From Pseudisothecium myosuroides (Eukaryota > Streptophyta > Bryopsida > Hypnales > Lembophyllaceae): a stretch of 64,000 nt of DNA. Each line of letters starts with the position of its first letter. Positions within the stretch are counted from its first letter, which is position 1. Both the position numbers and the translations under genes were made by a program. The DNA is taken from the NCBI GenBank assembly GCA_951799445.1, contig OX637288.1:10418501-10482500 (forward strand), in the 5' to 3' direction. Positions 32,964 to 44,177 of this stretch are shown here, in pieces. The notes under the pieces are model-generated. The model ran no database searches, was not told where the DNA came from, and was given only the letters and a program-made list of their open reading frames with translations.

Positions 32964-35900
32964 CTAATCACCCCCCCCAAGATCCAACACCTCCAAGTTG
33001 CTTAACATTCCAAACAATTCAGGCAAGCTTTGGATTCCACTTCCATGGAGATCTAAGTGATTCAATTTTTGCAAGTTTTTAAATGAATCCGGTAGCCCCA
33101 CAAGTTGGCTGCAACCCCCTAGATCCAACACCTCCAAGTTGCTCAACCATCCAAAAGATTTAGGTAAACTTTGGATTCCACTGTTGTGAAGATCCAAGTT
33201 TTTCAAGTTTTGGAGGCCTCCAAATGAAATGGGTAGCTCCTCAAGTTGATTGCAACCCCCTAGATCCAAAACCTCCAAGTTGCTCAACTTTCCAAAAGAT
33301 TTAGGTAAACTTTGGATTCCAGTTCTCTCAAGGTCCAAATTTCTCAAATTTTGGAGGCCTCCAAATGAATTTGGTAGCTCTGCAAGTTGACTAGAGCCAC
33401 CTAAATCCAACACTTCCAACTTCCTTAGATTCCCAAAAGATTCAGGTAATCTCTCCATTGAACCATATCTCCAAAACAATATCACCAATTCATTGTTTTT
33501 AGGTGACTCAGGTACATGTCTTAATGATGCATCCATAATTGTGTTGTTATGAAGCCAACGCAAATTTTTGGGAAATGATGACATTGAAAACAACCCATCC
33601 TCGCAATTCAATATACGCAACCCTTTCATGAAAGAAAGGTCAACTTGAATTCCATGCCTTTTAGGAAGGATCAAAGTTTGAAGAGAATCTCGTAGTAGCT
33701 GTTCATTTAAAAAAACAAACATTTAATACAAAATCTTCAACATTCAAAAGCCTCTTGGATGAAACTAGGCACAAGTATACAAAAAAAAGAATATATTGAA
33801 TGCTAAGATTAATATAAATAAGGGAAGACTACACATACAACAACTTTCGGACCCCTGAGAAAACCACTAAAGTGAATACTACTTTTGTACTCTCTTATAC
33901 TCTCTCACAAGATTCTTCTTCGAAACATAAAACTACAAAATAATTCTCTATTCGAAATCAACCCTAAACCCTAAATCTTAAATCCTAAAAAAACAAAACA
34001 AAAACAAATAACAACTCAATGGTTACTAAGCATACCTTATCCTCATTCAAATACGCCAAGGTTTCAGAGCCCCACAAGCGTTTGCCCATATTTGATCTTT
34101 CTTGCTTAGAAATTGCACGGCCCATGTCTCGCAAGTGATCATGCATGCCAAAGGCACCAAACTCATCCACTCTAATCAAGGCCTTTTCAACAAGGGTCCG
34201 CACACCTAATGCTGCAGACCAACCTTGCGATGTCCAAGCAAGTTCAGCCATCTCTACAGATTGTCCCAACAATGCACATGCAATATCCAAAAACATTTCT
34301 TGATATTGTTCTTTGAGAGCATCATAGCTAATCCGAAGACATTCAAATATCTTGTCCTCGTCCACTATAGTGCCACATTCCAACTTCCCCAAAACTTCCC
34401 TCCAAATCCTTACATCCTCCTCATCCCTCAAAAGAGATCCACAAACTTTCAACACCAATGGAACTCCTCCACATGCCGCACTAATAGCTCCAACAAGACC
34501 TAGTAATTTTGAAGGTACTTCCCTATCACCTCCAAATGCATGACATGCAAAGACACTTCGAGAATCTTGTTTGCTCAAGATTTGAACTTCATGTGTGTGA
34601 ACCTTGTGATTGTAGTGAAATGAAGTTGCCTTCTCAAATACACGACGATTTCGTGAAGTAACAATGCACATGCTCCCTTCCTTCAACATTTCGTGTGACA
34701 TCAAAGAACCCATCTGATCATCGTCATGAACATCATCCAAAACCACAAGAAATTGTTTCTTTGATAACCTTTCCTCAAGAATACCCTTGCCCTTCGATTT
34801 GTCTACAATATTTGGCATTGACTCATTCTCACATAAGGCCTTCAAAATATGATTTTGGACACTTGTCACACCATCTCGATCCAACATCTCCACTACATCT
34901 CCCACATAACACCTTGCATCAAATCTGTTAACCAATTGGTTGTATAACTCCCGTGCCAAAGTAGACTTCCCAATTCCACCCATTCCCCACAATCCCAACA
35001 TCATCACTTTCTTCTCATCAATGGTTTGAATGAGATTCTCTGCAACTTGCTTCACACCCACAATATGGTCACCCACAACCAAGGGCAACGGCTTACTTGC
35101 CAATTCAAAGATCTTCCCAACCACCGCTTGCACCAAGTCCACTTCCAAGCTGCCAACATAATCAATAGAATTCCATTACCACCAAATACAATGTCAAATT
35201 GAATGTCAACCACAAAGACTTTACAACATATAGTGCATACCCAAATATTTACCTCTTGTCTCCCACTCTATGCTCCCAACCACCAAACATGGAAGCTTCT
35301 TTCAAATCAGCCCTCCATTCCTCAATCAATGTCTTATTATACCTCTTTGTCAACTTTCTAAATCCCGCAGCTAATTGACCCTTCTCTGGAATTTCCACTT
35401 CCCAAGGTTGAACATTGTAGAAGATGGGGAACACCTTCACTGTAGGACAATCCAATAGTGCATGTAATTCTTTCAAACACCACTTTGATTCTGCAAAACT
35501 CTCTGAAAAGATAACCAAGGCTAGGGGTGTTGATTGGATTGCATGGGCAATGCATTTCCAAGAATGTTGGCCTTTACCAATGGATTTGCAATCTACAAAG
35601 GGATGCAATCCACGACGTTTTAAAGCTTCGTATAGAAATCCCACAAAACCCGTCTTAGTATCGGGGCCTCTGTGACTAATAAAAACATCATAGTTCCCAA
35701 ATTCAGCTGCACCACAACCAATGATCAACCTCCTTCAGAAATCACCACATCCAAACATCATCAACTTATGTTTGCAATTGACTTCAACAATGAGCATCAT
35801 AAAGCTGTAAACAATGGTACTTCGAAATTCAATAAGAAAAGAGCAAGTCAGTACTTAGACCAAGTGAAAGCTAACCATACCTTCATCTACACACAATCTC

Positions 35901-35980
35901 TTGGAAGGCCTTGCATCATTGTCACTCTCAGGATCACTTGATGTGCTGGCCGCCACAAAATTGGAGAACACACCACCCAT
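32964..35980 (-). CDS. TNL-B: TIR-NB-ARC-LRR immune receptor, short LRR
   Basis: This is the best gene of the window, an intracellular immune receptor. Exons on the minus strand: 35980-35881, 35706-35253, 35149-34036 and 33698-32964. All introns are GT-AG (174, 103 and 337 bp), and the phases 1, 2 and 0 give one frame of 800 residues. The start is chosen because MGGVFSN is shared with TNL-A. TIR covers residues 36-175, with YDVFISHRGPD and the catalytic glutamate E113 in WCLKEL. NB-ARC has the P-loop GMGGIGKST (240-248), kinase-2 FLVVLDDV (318-325), RNBS-B CIVTSRNRR, GLPL-type GGVPLVLKVCGSLL, RNBS-D EMFLDIAC and MHD at 520-522. The LRR part alternates about 23-residue units (LEVLDLGGCNQLEELPISFG, IQSLPKSFG). 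It stops early compared with usual TNLs, because a stop cuts an array whose remnants continue downstream. It may be a working short receptor or a young pseudogene. Confidence 0.85.
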
Positions 35981-36300
35981 TGCAAGAAACGAAACAGGAG
36001 TCTGCAGTTTTGACCAAATGCACTAGTCTGTAATTCATCCAAACTACACAAGTCACTCTTCTTGCAGCTTTGGAAAGCTAGAATCTAAAGGAATTCATGT
36101 CAGCAAAATAAATAAGACAATTGCTAAAAAAGTGTACGTGGCCTAAATACTCACATATAATGTCAACCTAGCTCTTCTCAGCAAGCAGTAGCCTTCAAGA
36201 TGTGAGTGGAGTTCCAACATACAGGCATACTATGGTTGGTGTGCGTTGCAACCAGGGTTTGCAAACCTCGATCTGTCCAGTGCATTTGAAGATCAATTGA
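35981..36300 (-). promoter_or_regulatory. TNL-B 5' leader region
   Basis: On the minus strand this stretch matches each of the two tandem units upstream of TNL-A (for example ggtttgcaaacc near 36260 and cgtttcttgcaatggg at the start codon). Only one unit is present here, so it represents the unduplicated state. It probably contains 5' untranslated sequence. A conserved gtgagta that could be a leader splice donor is present in both genes. Confidence 0.4.
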
Positions 36301-37500
36301 AGAACTATTTCAAAAACTTGCTAGAGCACTTCATAAAGAGCTCTAAAAAAACTTATACATGATTCCCATGGAGGTCAAAAGGCAGTACAATCCACCACCT
36401 CTAATAACTCGTGAGTCCAAGCTTATCACGAACACTCTACATAACTCACAACAATACTGATGATATAAGCATCAAGATGGTATCAGCAACACAAGGGTTT
36501 TCAGCGAATTAATGGGCCAGACATCATTCCTTGTTAATCTGCATACCTGGATACACCAGAAACCAAATTCTTAATTCACAGGAATCACCAAACTAGACTC
36601 CACAGCTTAATAAGAAAACACAGAATACCCACAAAGACCCAGAACTTGAGCAAAGTTTTCAATTATAAGATTCGCTGGTGGATGCTGCAGAAAGCCACAC
36701 CATTCCAATCAGGCAACCAACTTTCTGATACGAAACGACTAGCACAAGGGAGGGCAAGCTGAACCATTTCATTTCGTTCTCCGTCTTCACCGTTTTCCAA
36801 TCATTAGTAGTCTGCCGATGACTGAAACCCTAAAGAACCTAGAGGCCCAACTTGGGTCTCAAATTCATTTTACCAGTTCTGAGTACCTCATATGGGAACC
36901 ATGTTCGATCCAATTTTACATATTTCTGAACAAGAGCATGCTCTTCATTGAGTCTGATGATTAACTATAAATAAAGCCGAGAACAGGTGTTGGCAGACCA
37001 ATATTGGTAGTTCGATCACAGCTTCGAAACAGTGCTGACATGATCTAAACCATTTCGACAATGGTCAACCAAGAAGGTCCCATTACTGAGCGAATCCTAA
37101 AGCATCGCTTTCCGTAGAAACAAGAGCATTCATGAAACTATTGATCATTTCGGCAGAAGCAGTGGCGCAAGAGTTGCCAGCTATTGGACGTTCCACACAT
37201 CTTTCCCTCTAAATCTTCTATATACACACCGGAAACCGATTTCTTAATTCAGAGTGGCAATAGATACGAAATGGATTGCAAAGCTAGATAAGACTAATAA
37301 GTCATAGGCATTTTAGTAAATTCGTTCAATAAAATCATATGCTGCGGGATGCCGCACAAAGTCACACCTCCCAATCAGGCAACCAACTTGACAAGTAAAA
37401 TGACTGGCCCAACATGGCAAGTGATGGCGAGCTGAACCAGGGTTACCAGAAAATGAATCTTTGTATGTGTCACTACAGCTTCTAAACAGACTCTCCCAAA
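36301..37500 (-). promoter_or_regulatory. TNL-B upstream block, inverted match of 6111-7275
   Basis: Read on the minus strand, this block follows the TNL-A upstream sequence in order, through the TATA-like region, the gaccattgtcgaaatggttt string and the ctttagggtttcagtca string. No coding frame is shared. It indicates that the two genes began with the same promoter. Confidence 0.5.
37219..37224 (-). promoter_or_regulatory. TATA-like motif upstream of TNL-B
   Basis: On the minus strand the context is ccggtgtgtatatagaag. The corresponding place upstream of TNL-A (6349-6356) is also TATA-like. The distance to the start codon is about 1.2 kb, so a spliced or long leader would be needed. Confidence 0.3.
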
Positions 37501-38128
37501 ATGCAATTAAGGAAACACACAGTCCAAGCAAATCAGAAATGCAATTCAAAAATGAACAATCAACAGAAGATTGCGTTCGTCTGGAATTCTGGCGCTACAA
37601 GATTCATTAAGAGGCTCATAACCTTGTCATATCCATAGACATCAAAATGGGACAAATGGACAATAGTACTCTGGTTAGGGCTGAGAATCCGCACCAGTGA
37701 CAAAAGTGAGGACAAGCATGTGACGCCGATTCCAGAGAGAACTGCGCCAGGTCAAACCCTGCACACCGAACAGGGAACAACCAACATAGCCACAAATCCG
37801 TCGCAATAAAGAAAGAGCAAGGACTGATGAGCGCGACCATCAAATCCCTGAAAGAAGCGCACGATCTCTTGATACCGACAGGCTCATACCCACGAAAAGG
37901 TCGGCAAAATCCCCAGTGCAGTAAATTCCTCCCGCAGAGAACTAAGCTCAAACCTGCAGACGACCAGAATCCCCAAAACTCTAAGCAACAACCGAAGCAC
38001 AAGGAGATCGTAACATAGTTTTCACTGGTCAAACTGAACGGGGGAACCAAAACAAACGAAGTACTTGTTGCAGACAGAGTCGAGTGACGGTCTCTGGCAA
38101 CCGTGTTCAGTCACCGGTCACCTCGAAT
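37501..38128 (-). repeat. Duplicated block a1, copy upstream of TNL-B
   Basis: This matches 4440-5065 and 5696-6110 from ggtgaccggtgactgaacacgg to the end of the block. A 144-codon frame is open here on the minus strand, but in a different frame from that open in the first left copy, so it is unlikely to be a conserved protein. The frame LLSLVRILSPNQSTI plus FDVYGYDKVMSLLMNLVA is shared with the left copies. Confidence 0.5.
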
Positions 38129-38199
38129 TACCGAGGCCCCAACACCAGTTGCACAATTTTTTCATGTTGTTTTTTGATTGCGTTAGACAGCATATTTTG

Positions 38200-38655
38200 T
38201 AATTAAGCTTTTAAATGCTCTTTAGATAGTAGTAGTAAGGCAGAGCCATTTTTCCATTTTTTGAAATGGAAACATAAAAGACAATAAAGTAATCCTCAAA
38301 TTCAACACTGGTTAAAGATTGGGATTGGACCACCAGAAACTTTCTTGCCAACACCAACTTTAAGCGATGTTCGTTAGATTCAGTCCTAAGTTTGCAGAGA
38401 AACAAGATCAGTAACCCTCATTTCGAAATGAATTTGCATGAATTTAAGGATAGCTCTAATAAAATGCCAGCTTCAAGAATGGATAGCCAACCTGCAGAAT
38501 ACAACGAGCGTTGCCTACCGGAGATACGTCCAGAACGGTACTGTGGAAAATTTCCAAGTGCTTTCATCCTTCTGCCATTCTGCCGCATCTCCCACAACCA
38601 CCTGTGAAACACATTGACTGGGTTGACAAACTAAGCATCAAACCCAAAGTGCCAC
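38200..38655 (-). repeat. Duplicated block a3, copy upstream of TNL-B
   Basis: This is the inverted match of 11561-11900. It includes the candidate acceptor tgtttcacag, the peptide WQKDESTWKFSTV and the pair ESNEHR and FEDYFIVFYVS. A 64-codon frame at 38405-38211 covers the last pair. The product is not recognised. Confidence 0.45.
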
Positions 38656-38935
38656 AAACGTCATCTTTTTCTAGAACCATTTAACAATTCACATGGGGAC
38701 TTTCTTTTGTTTGATATTCCTTTAAATTGTTGACCAACACATTCATTGATTCTCATCATATAAACTTTCAGATTTGTTTTAGGGTTAGAGTAGTAATGAG
38801 GCAGTGCCTGCCTCTTCTGAGGACATAGTGATAAACTGTCTAAAACAATGAAAACCATATATGAATTACCAACAAAAGTACTCGTGTCATTTTTCATAGG
38901 ATCTGAAACTTTTACACAAATTCTCAAAGCAGTAC
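38656..38935 (-). repeat. Duplicated block a2, copy upstream of TNL-B
   Basis: This is the inverted match of 5440-5695. The open frame includes LSLCPQKRQALPHYYSN and MMRINECVGQQFKGISNKRK. Unlike the left copy, it runs directly into block a3, which is probably the ancestral order. Confidence 0.5.
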
Positions 38936-38959
38936 ACTAGTCATATATTCATGGGACAA

Positions 38960-39460
38960 GAAAGATGTCAAAACCTAACACTCACCTTGACATGAACAAG
39001 AAGAGTGTCGGCTTCACTTCGCAGCTTCTTGTCTTCTAATGTTGTCTGCAAGCCCCAATGCAGAACCTGACAAGCCGTAAACCCAGCCAAGTCGTAAAAC
39101 CTGCCAACTAAGCACAACTCATAAATTAGTAAAGTAACCTTGGGCTGCAAGCAAGGAGTGCCGGAAGTTTAGAAATCGAAACCGTTTCTTTCTGAATTTT
39201 TGTGCAACCCTAGATCCAAAACCTGCTAAAAACTAAGACATTCTGAACCCGACAGAATCAAAACTTTGGACTCGCAGACTTGAATGGGTTTAGCTGTGCA
39301 AGCAAGGGAGTGCCTGAATTTCTGAAGTGGAAACCATCTCTTCCCGAATTTCTGTGCACACCTCGATGCAAAATCTGCTAAAACCAATGATCCTCTAAGC
39401 TGAAACCAACGATTCAAATAAATGAACGAAGCTTGCAGAAATTAAAATCATTAAAATTCC
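38960..39460 (-). repeat. Duplicated block X, copy upstream of TNL-B
   Basis: This is the inverted match of 5080-5375, with an internal near-repeat: two stretches with a tgcacanaaattc core (about 39350 and 39205). It reads LQTTLEDKKLRSEADTLLVH before a possible splice donor (aaggtgag). No a1 block lies upstream of it, unlike on the left. Confidence 0.45.
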
Positions 39461-41259
39461 ACCTGCTGCTGGGCTGAGCTGCACAGAGGGCTGCTGGGAA
39501 ATAGAAAACGTACTCCCGCAGTAAAACCAGTGAGCAAGGGAAAGTCGTGCTCATAGTGAGAGCTCAAACCTAGCAGTAGCGGTCTGGATTGTGTCTCAGG
39601 GCGGCGGTGGTGACTAACGGCGACGGATTTTTGAAGATCGACGACAATGAGTGGGGTTTCGTATTTTCTGGTGTGCAGATCGACGGCAGGGGTTGTGCAA
39701 GATCAGTGACAATTTTCTTTTTCAAATCGACGGCAGGGGGCGGTTCAATTTTTATCGAAACCCAGATCGACGGGTGGGAGATTTTTCAGGCGGGGGAAGG
39801 GAGCCCTTTTTCGCTTCATTTAGGGGTTAACCCTTCATCGCCAAAGGTCCAAACATGCTTAAAAGCATCCTGCCTTTGCAAGTGTTAAAAGTCTAAATTT
39901 CAGTAAGGTATGAAAATCTCAACTGTACAACCTTGTTGTGGGCATGTTGTAGATGGTGTGGAACAAATTTGGGGTCATTTGACTGTATAGATTGAAAGAT
40001 TATAATGTTTTAGTGTTGGAAAAAGGTGCTGAAATTTTCTTAAAAACACATTTGGAGGTGAATTTCGATTTCTAAACCTAGTAAGTTTTTTCTAGCAAGA
40101 TGTTTTTGGAGTGGAATGGCAATTACCATTTGCAAGCATGGTTACCTATTATCAACCGCAATCATTCAGACAACTTCATGTGGCATTAGGTTATTGAAAG
40201 TATTGTTTTGAAGGTCAATGAGGACATTGCAATTATGTTGGCAGCATTATATGAAGTCAATTGGTGATTCTTTATATTTCATTATCATTTTTTTATTTCA
40301 TTTCACTTCTTAGTCTGTAAACTTTGTTTGGTTTGGACCATTGTAATTGTCACTATTCTACCATTTTTTATTTGATGTTCACTTCACATATTTTATCACA
40401 AGAAATCTTGTTTTGCCAGGAGAACCAAAGAAACCATGTTTCCATAAATCATGTTCACAAGCTTTATTGCATTCAAAGTATTGCTGGGCAACCATTCTCA
40501 TATTTTGAAAAATTTATCTCTATAGAGAATCTTGTTGCAGCTGAAGCCAAGCAGAAGTCAAAATAAAGAACTTGGTTCACTTTGACTATTAAGGCACTAA
40601 ATGGAATCTTATACCAGATTCATATAAAAAAATTTATTTTCCATTATATATATTTTTTCAATTTTTTTAGGTCTTCACTTTGTTCTTGACTTCTTGTTGT
40701 TAATTTGAATTAGTATTATGTTGCTCTACTATACGTAATATTTGTCATCATGTGCAATTTTGCTTATTCTTATACATCATTTACTTTGTATAGCAAGAGT
40801 CAGGGGACGTTGATGTTGCGGCTCACTGAAAATTTATAAAAAGTATCCAATCCAATAGATTGAACTTCAAATGCATTTGAATACTTGATGAATGGGTCTC
40901 TAAAGTTGTTGAGAAGGTAAAGGTGTGAGCTCTTATTTACCCACTTTTGGTAAATAAGTGAGCACAACTAGGCTCTTGAGTTTTAGGTTTGATTTTTGTC
41001 CTATGGGTGCCTAGCGTAAATCCATTGTGCCTTCCAAGCAATGGATCTTTTCTAAATCCTAAACATACACAAGTTTGCAAGAAAACCAAAAAATCAAGAA
41101 AAACTAACTTAATTTGCAATGTTTACTCTAATTGGGGCGTACCAACTAGGCCGTTGTGGTTTTTGAACGAAAGGTGATATAGTCTAAATTTAGTCACACC
41201 GGAAGAGAGAAAATTTCATGCCATTTCTAAAAATATAAAACTCAACATTATACGACCTT
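39461..41259. other. Intergenic sequence with a double-sided TTAA junction
   Basis: No gene is supported. A 99-codon plus-strand frame at 39589-39888 starts at a TTG and shows no domain. At 39827-39830 a TTAA lies between GGGG on its left and CCC on its right (taggggttaaccctt), as expected where two piggyBac-type ends abut. No matching far ends were found. The rest is AT-rich and featureless. Confidence 0.4.
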
Positions 41260-42230
41260 CCTAGCAAAAGTTATGAACGGATGAAGTTTTAACTTCTATA
41301 AGTCTATCCAAACTTCATCCTTGAATTTAGACTCTTTCCTTATTCTATTATACTTCAAGTTCTTGACCCTGACTCTATATTTCCCACTTCTACCCAAGTT
41401 CTAAGTTTGGACTTGGATGGACGAGTTTTAACCTATTTCATCCATATCTTGACCCAAAGTTCATCCGTTGGTTGCTCCTAAATGATTAAGAATTTTTCCT
41501 ACATTAAACTAGTTCTAGACTCTACTAAGTGCCTTCTACCTAATTCCAAATCTAATTTTTCTCCTTGATCATGTTTTTTAGTACATGTTTGGTTCTTAAC
41601 CTACTTATGTGACTTGGTACTACTCTGAGCAGTTTACTATTTTTAAATTTTTCTTAATTTTTCTTTGTAGGTCTTAATTCTAGCTTTTCAAAATACTAAA
41701 GCACTTGCTAATTGGACTTCCCTACTAGGAGTTATTGATGGATGAAGTTTGACCGCTAATCGGTACTTCTAACTTCATCCATGGTTTCCTACTAACCTAC
41801 AACTTGAATTCTAATTTTTGTTTCATTTCTGGAGTCTAGATTTATGTTTCTACCTAAGTTTCTATTCTTGTTCCACTTGGATGAAATGTACTAAATTTCA
41901 TCCGCTAATATCTCTTTCAATTTAATTCCAAATTCTAAGTGTGAGACGGTTCTGGAAACCTCTAACTAGGCTCTACAACATTAAGTTCTTGGTTCTTGGA
42001 ATAATCCTAGTCTAAACAATCTGAATTGACTTGAGAATTCGGCCCTACTTTTAAATGTCTATTTTGAGAATTTGAAATGGAAGGTTTGTAGTTAGGAACT
42101 TACCTCGGAGTTGGTGTCGTTGTGTAGATAGTCGTATACCCCTTCAAACTCCCCATCATTTGCCATGCTTCGGATTCGTTAGGTAATTTTGCCCACTGCT
42201 TAAAGTAGGAGTTTCCATAAAAAGGTTGCC
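41260..42230 (-). repeat. Dispersed repeat with mini-exon motif, copy 3 (inverted)
   Basis: On the minus strand an ATG at 42166 opens 21 codons (beginning MANDGEFEGVYDYL) that end in GAG at 42104, followed by the strong donor gtaagt. The layout matches the copies at 20426 and 48743. Downstream sequence carries ggatgaa and aacttcatcc words, like the other copies. It codes for nothing longer. Confidence 0.4.
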
Positions 42231-43420
42231 AACTTCTTAGACTTCCCCTTTCTTTTCTTTTTCTCCTAATCTCTCTTTCTCTTCTAACACTATTTTAATT
42301 CAATTATTTATATTTCCAAGGTTGACTTGGCTTTTAAAACAATAATTGATCTTCTATCAACTCTTCAAGTCAATTATTATTTTATCTAAATTCTAATGGT
42401 TCAAAATGACTCCCAAGGATTTCCACCTAATCCAAACTTCTAATTTTCTCTTCAACTTTCAAATGCACTCTTCATTAGTGATCTCAAAACAGTTTCAAGG
42501 TTTTTAGCCAAATGTTCATTTTTGGAAGATTTTTTTTGAATTTACACTGAGGGAAAAAAAATTAAGTAGAAACTGAGCGAAATTTAGCCAGTTTTGAAAT
42601 CGCTACTCTTCATCTCCTTCACTTGCATTCTATTCTATTGAGTGGGAAGAGATTTGAAAAAAATACTATGAGAGGTTCTAAACTCTATTCTATTTCTATG
42701 TTCTATTGGAAGTTTTGGGCAAATTGTGAAGAATTTCTATTCCTATTCTATTTCTAAACAATATTTTCTCCAACCTTTTCCCTTCCCATCCTACAACTTG
42801 TCTCTATGCTCTTCTATCTACCTTTCTCTCGTCCTACTTATTTATTATTTTCTTTTTCTTGTATTCAAGGAGTAGTTTATTGCCAAAGGTTGAGAGAAAT
42901 TTGAGCAAGGGTGCCGGCCCGTTTGGCCCAGCAATTTTGATTCAGTTTTGAACCCAGCCAAGTCATACCGTCCAGAACCGAAGCAAGAGCCGATCAGGGG
43001 CCTCGAGCCAACAAAAGCCCGATCAAGGGCTTTTTGCCGACCGTCCAGTGGGTGGCCGGGTCTTCAATTTTTATCCCGCCGGAACACGTGGCGCTCGCCC
43101 GTTGGTTGGACCCCTCCCCGTGTGACTACTTGTACCGATCAATTTTTGGGCAATTCCGTCTTCTCTCTGGCGGGTTGGCTGGGGGATATTTGGGGGTATT
43201 TGGAAGGTGATTTTTGCTCTTTCTCTACTAAAATTTTGGCACTACTTCTTGGTGACTAACCTGAAGATGGAACTCTAATTTTTGGGATTCTAATTTAACA
43301 CTTGTGAAGCTAATTTTGGATACTAAACTTGGGTCTCCAAACTTGCGTTTTGGACACTAAACTTGGTGAGATAGCAATTCTCCCATTTTTTTGAGAATTT
43401 CTAACACTATATATGTTCAA
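42231..43420. other. Intergenic sequence with a GC-rich island
   Basis: Most is AT-rich, but 42910-43200 is clearly GC-rich. It contains a 103-codon plus-strand frame (42948-43259) without recognisable domain. The abrupt composition change suggests a transposon fragment, for which I see no termini. Confidence 0.35.
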
Positions 43421-43615
43421 AGCTCCGCCGTTTCTTGGGAAATCACTAGAAATTTTATAATTTCACTCTATTCAAAGTCAAAGCTCCGCCGTCTCTTGAA
43501 AAATCACTAAAAATTCTATAACTTCACACTAATCAAAATCAAAACTCCGCCGTCTCTTGGGAAATCACTAAAAATTCTATAACTTCACACTAATCAAAAT
43601 CAAAACTCCGCCGTA
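43421..43615. repeat. 61-bp tandem repeat, about three copies
   Basis: Units begin with a(g)ctccgccgt at 43422, 43483, 43544 and 43605, an exact 61-bp spacing. Each continues with a tcttgg.aaatcacta stretch and a tataa.ttcac stretch. Later units are more alike than the first, which fits recent array growth. Confidence 0.85.
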
Positions 43616-44177
43616 TTTCTCTCACACCCAAAACATAAAGAAATATAGCTTCAGAAATTGTACCACGTACTAAACTCCCAAACAACTAGCAAAGTGGCCA
43701 CATGAACAACACCTCAAGGTTAAACGTCAAGTATTAAAGTCCCTCCAAAGCGGCATTGCTAAGGTACGATGGGGGGTAAGCTCTATGATTAGTTCAAAGT
43801 TCCCAAAAATCCAACAATAATACTTCAACAAGAACCTCAATGCAAGAAACAAGGCAAACTTTGAAGGGACCCCAATGTCCTTCAAAGAGAGTTTGAAAAG
43901 TAGTGACAACGGAGCTCAAAATGCTCCAAAAATACACAATTTCGGCAATGTGACCTAAAATGGCCAAAATCCAACTAAATGGACCCAAATGTATAAAGTG
44001 AGCCAAAATGTGACTATAAGGGGTATTTGTGAGAGGGAAATGGACCCCCTTATATAGATTTTCAAGGGCACTCGCCCCCTCTTTTTTTACTAGTAGTAAT
44101 CTTATCATCTAAGATTTTCATCCTAAATAATCAATTTTGACTTTCTACGCTAGTCCACACTTCTAACTTTTGGAGAT
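43616..44177. other. Intergenic sequence, nothing recognised
   Basis: AT-rich sequence with a 104-codon minus-strand frame (44108-43794) that has no domain or splice context. Nothing else is visible. Confidence 0.45.

Noticed and set aside
32971..32978. Eight-G run as a slippage site causing the TNL-B stop
   Set aside because: Sibling LRR units have the same number of bases between matching positions, so the stop arises by substitution at a glutamine codon without any frame change.
37616..38050. 144-codon minus-strand frame in block a1
   Set aside because: The same DNA in the other copies is open in a different frame, and the sequence is not conserved as protein.
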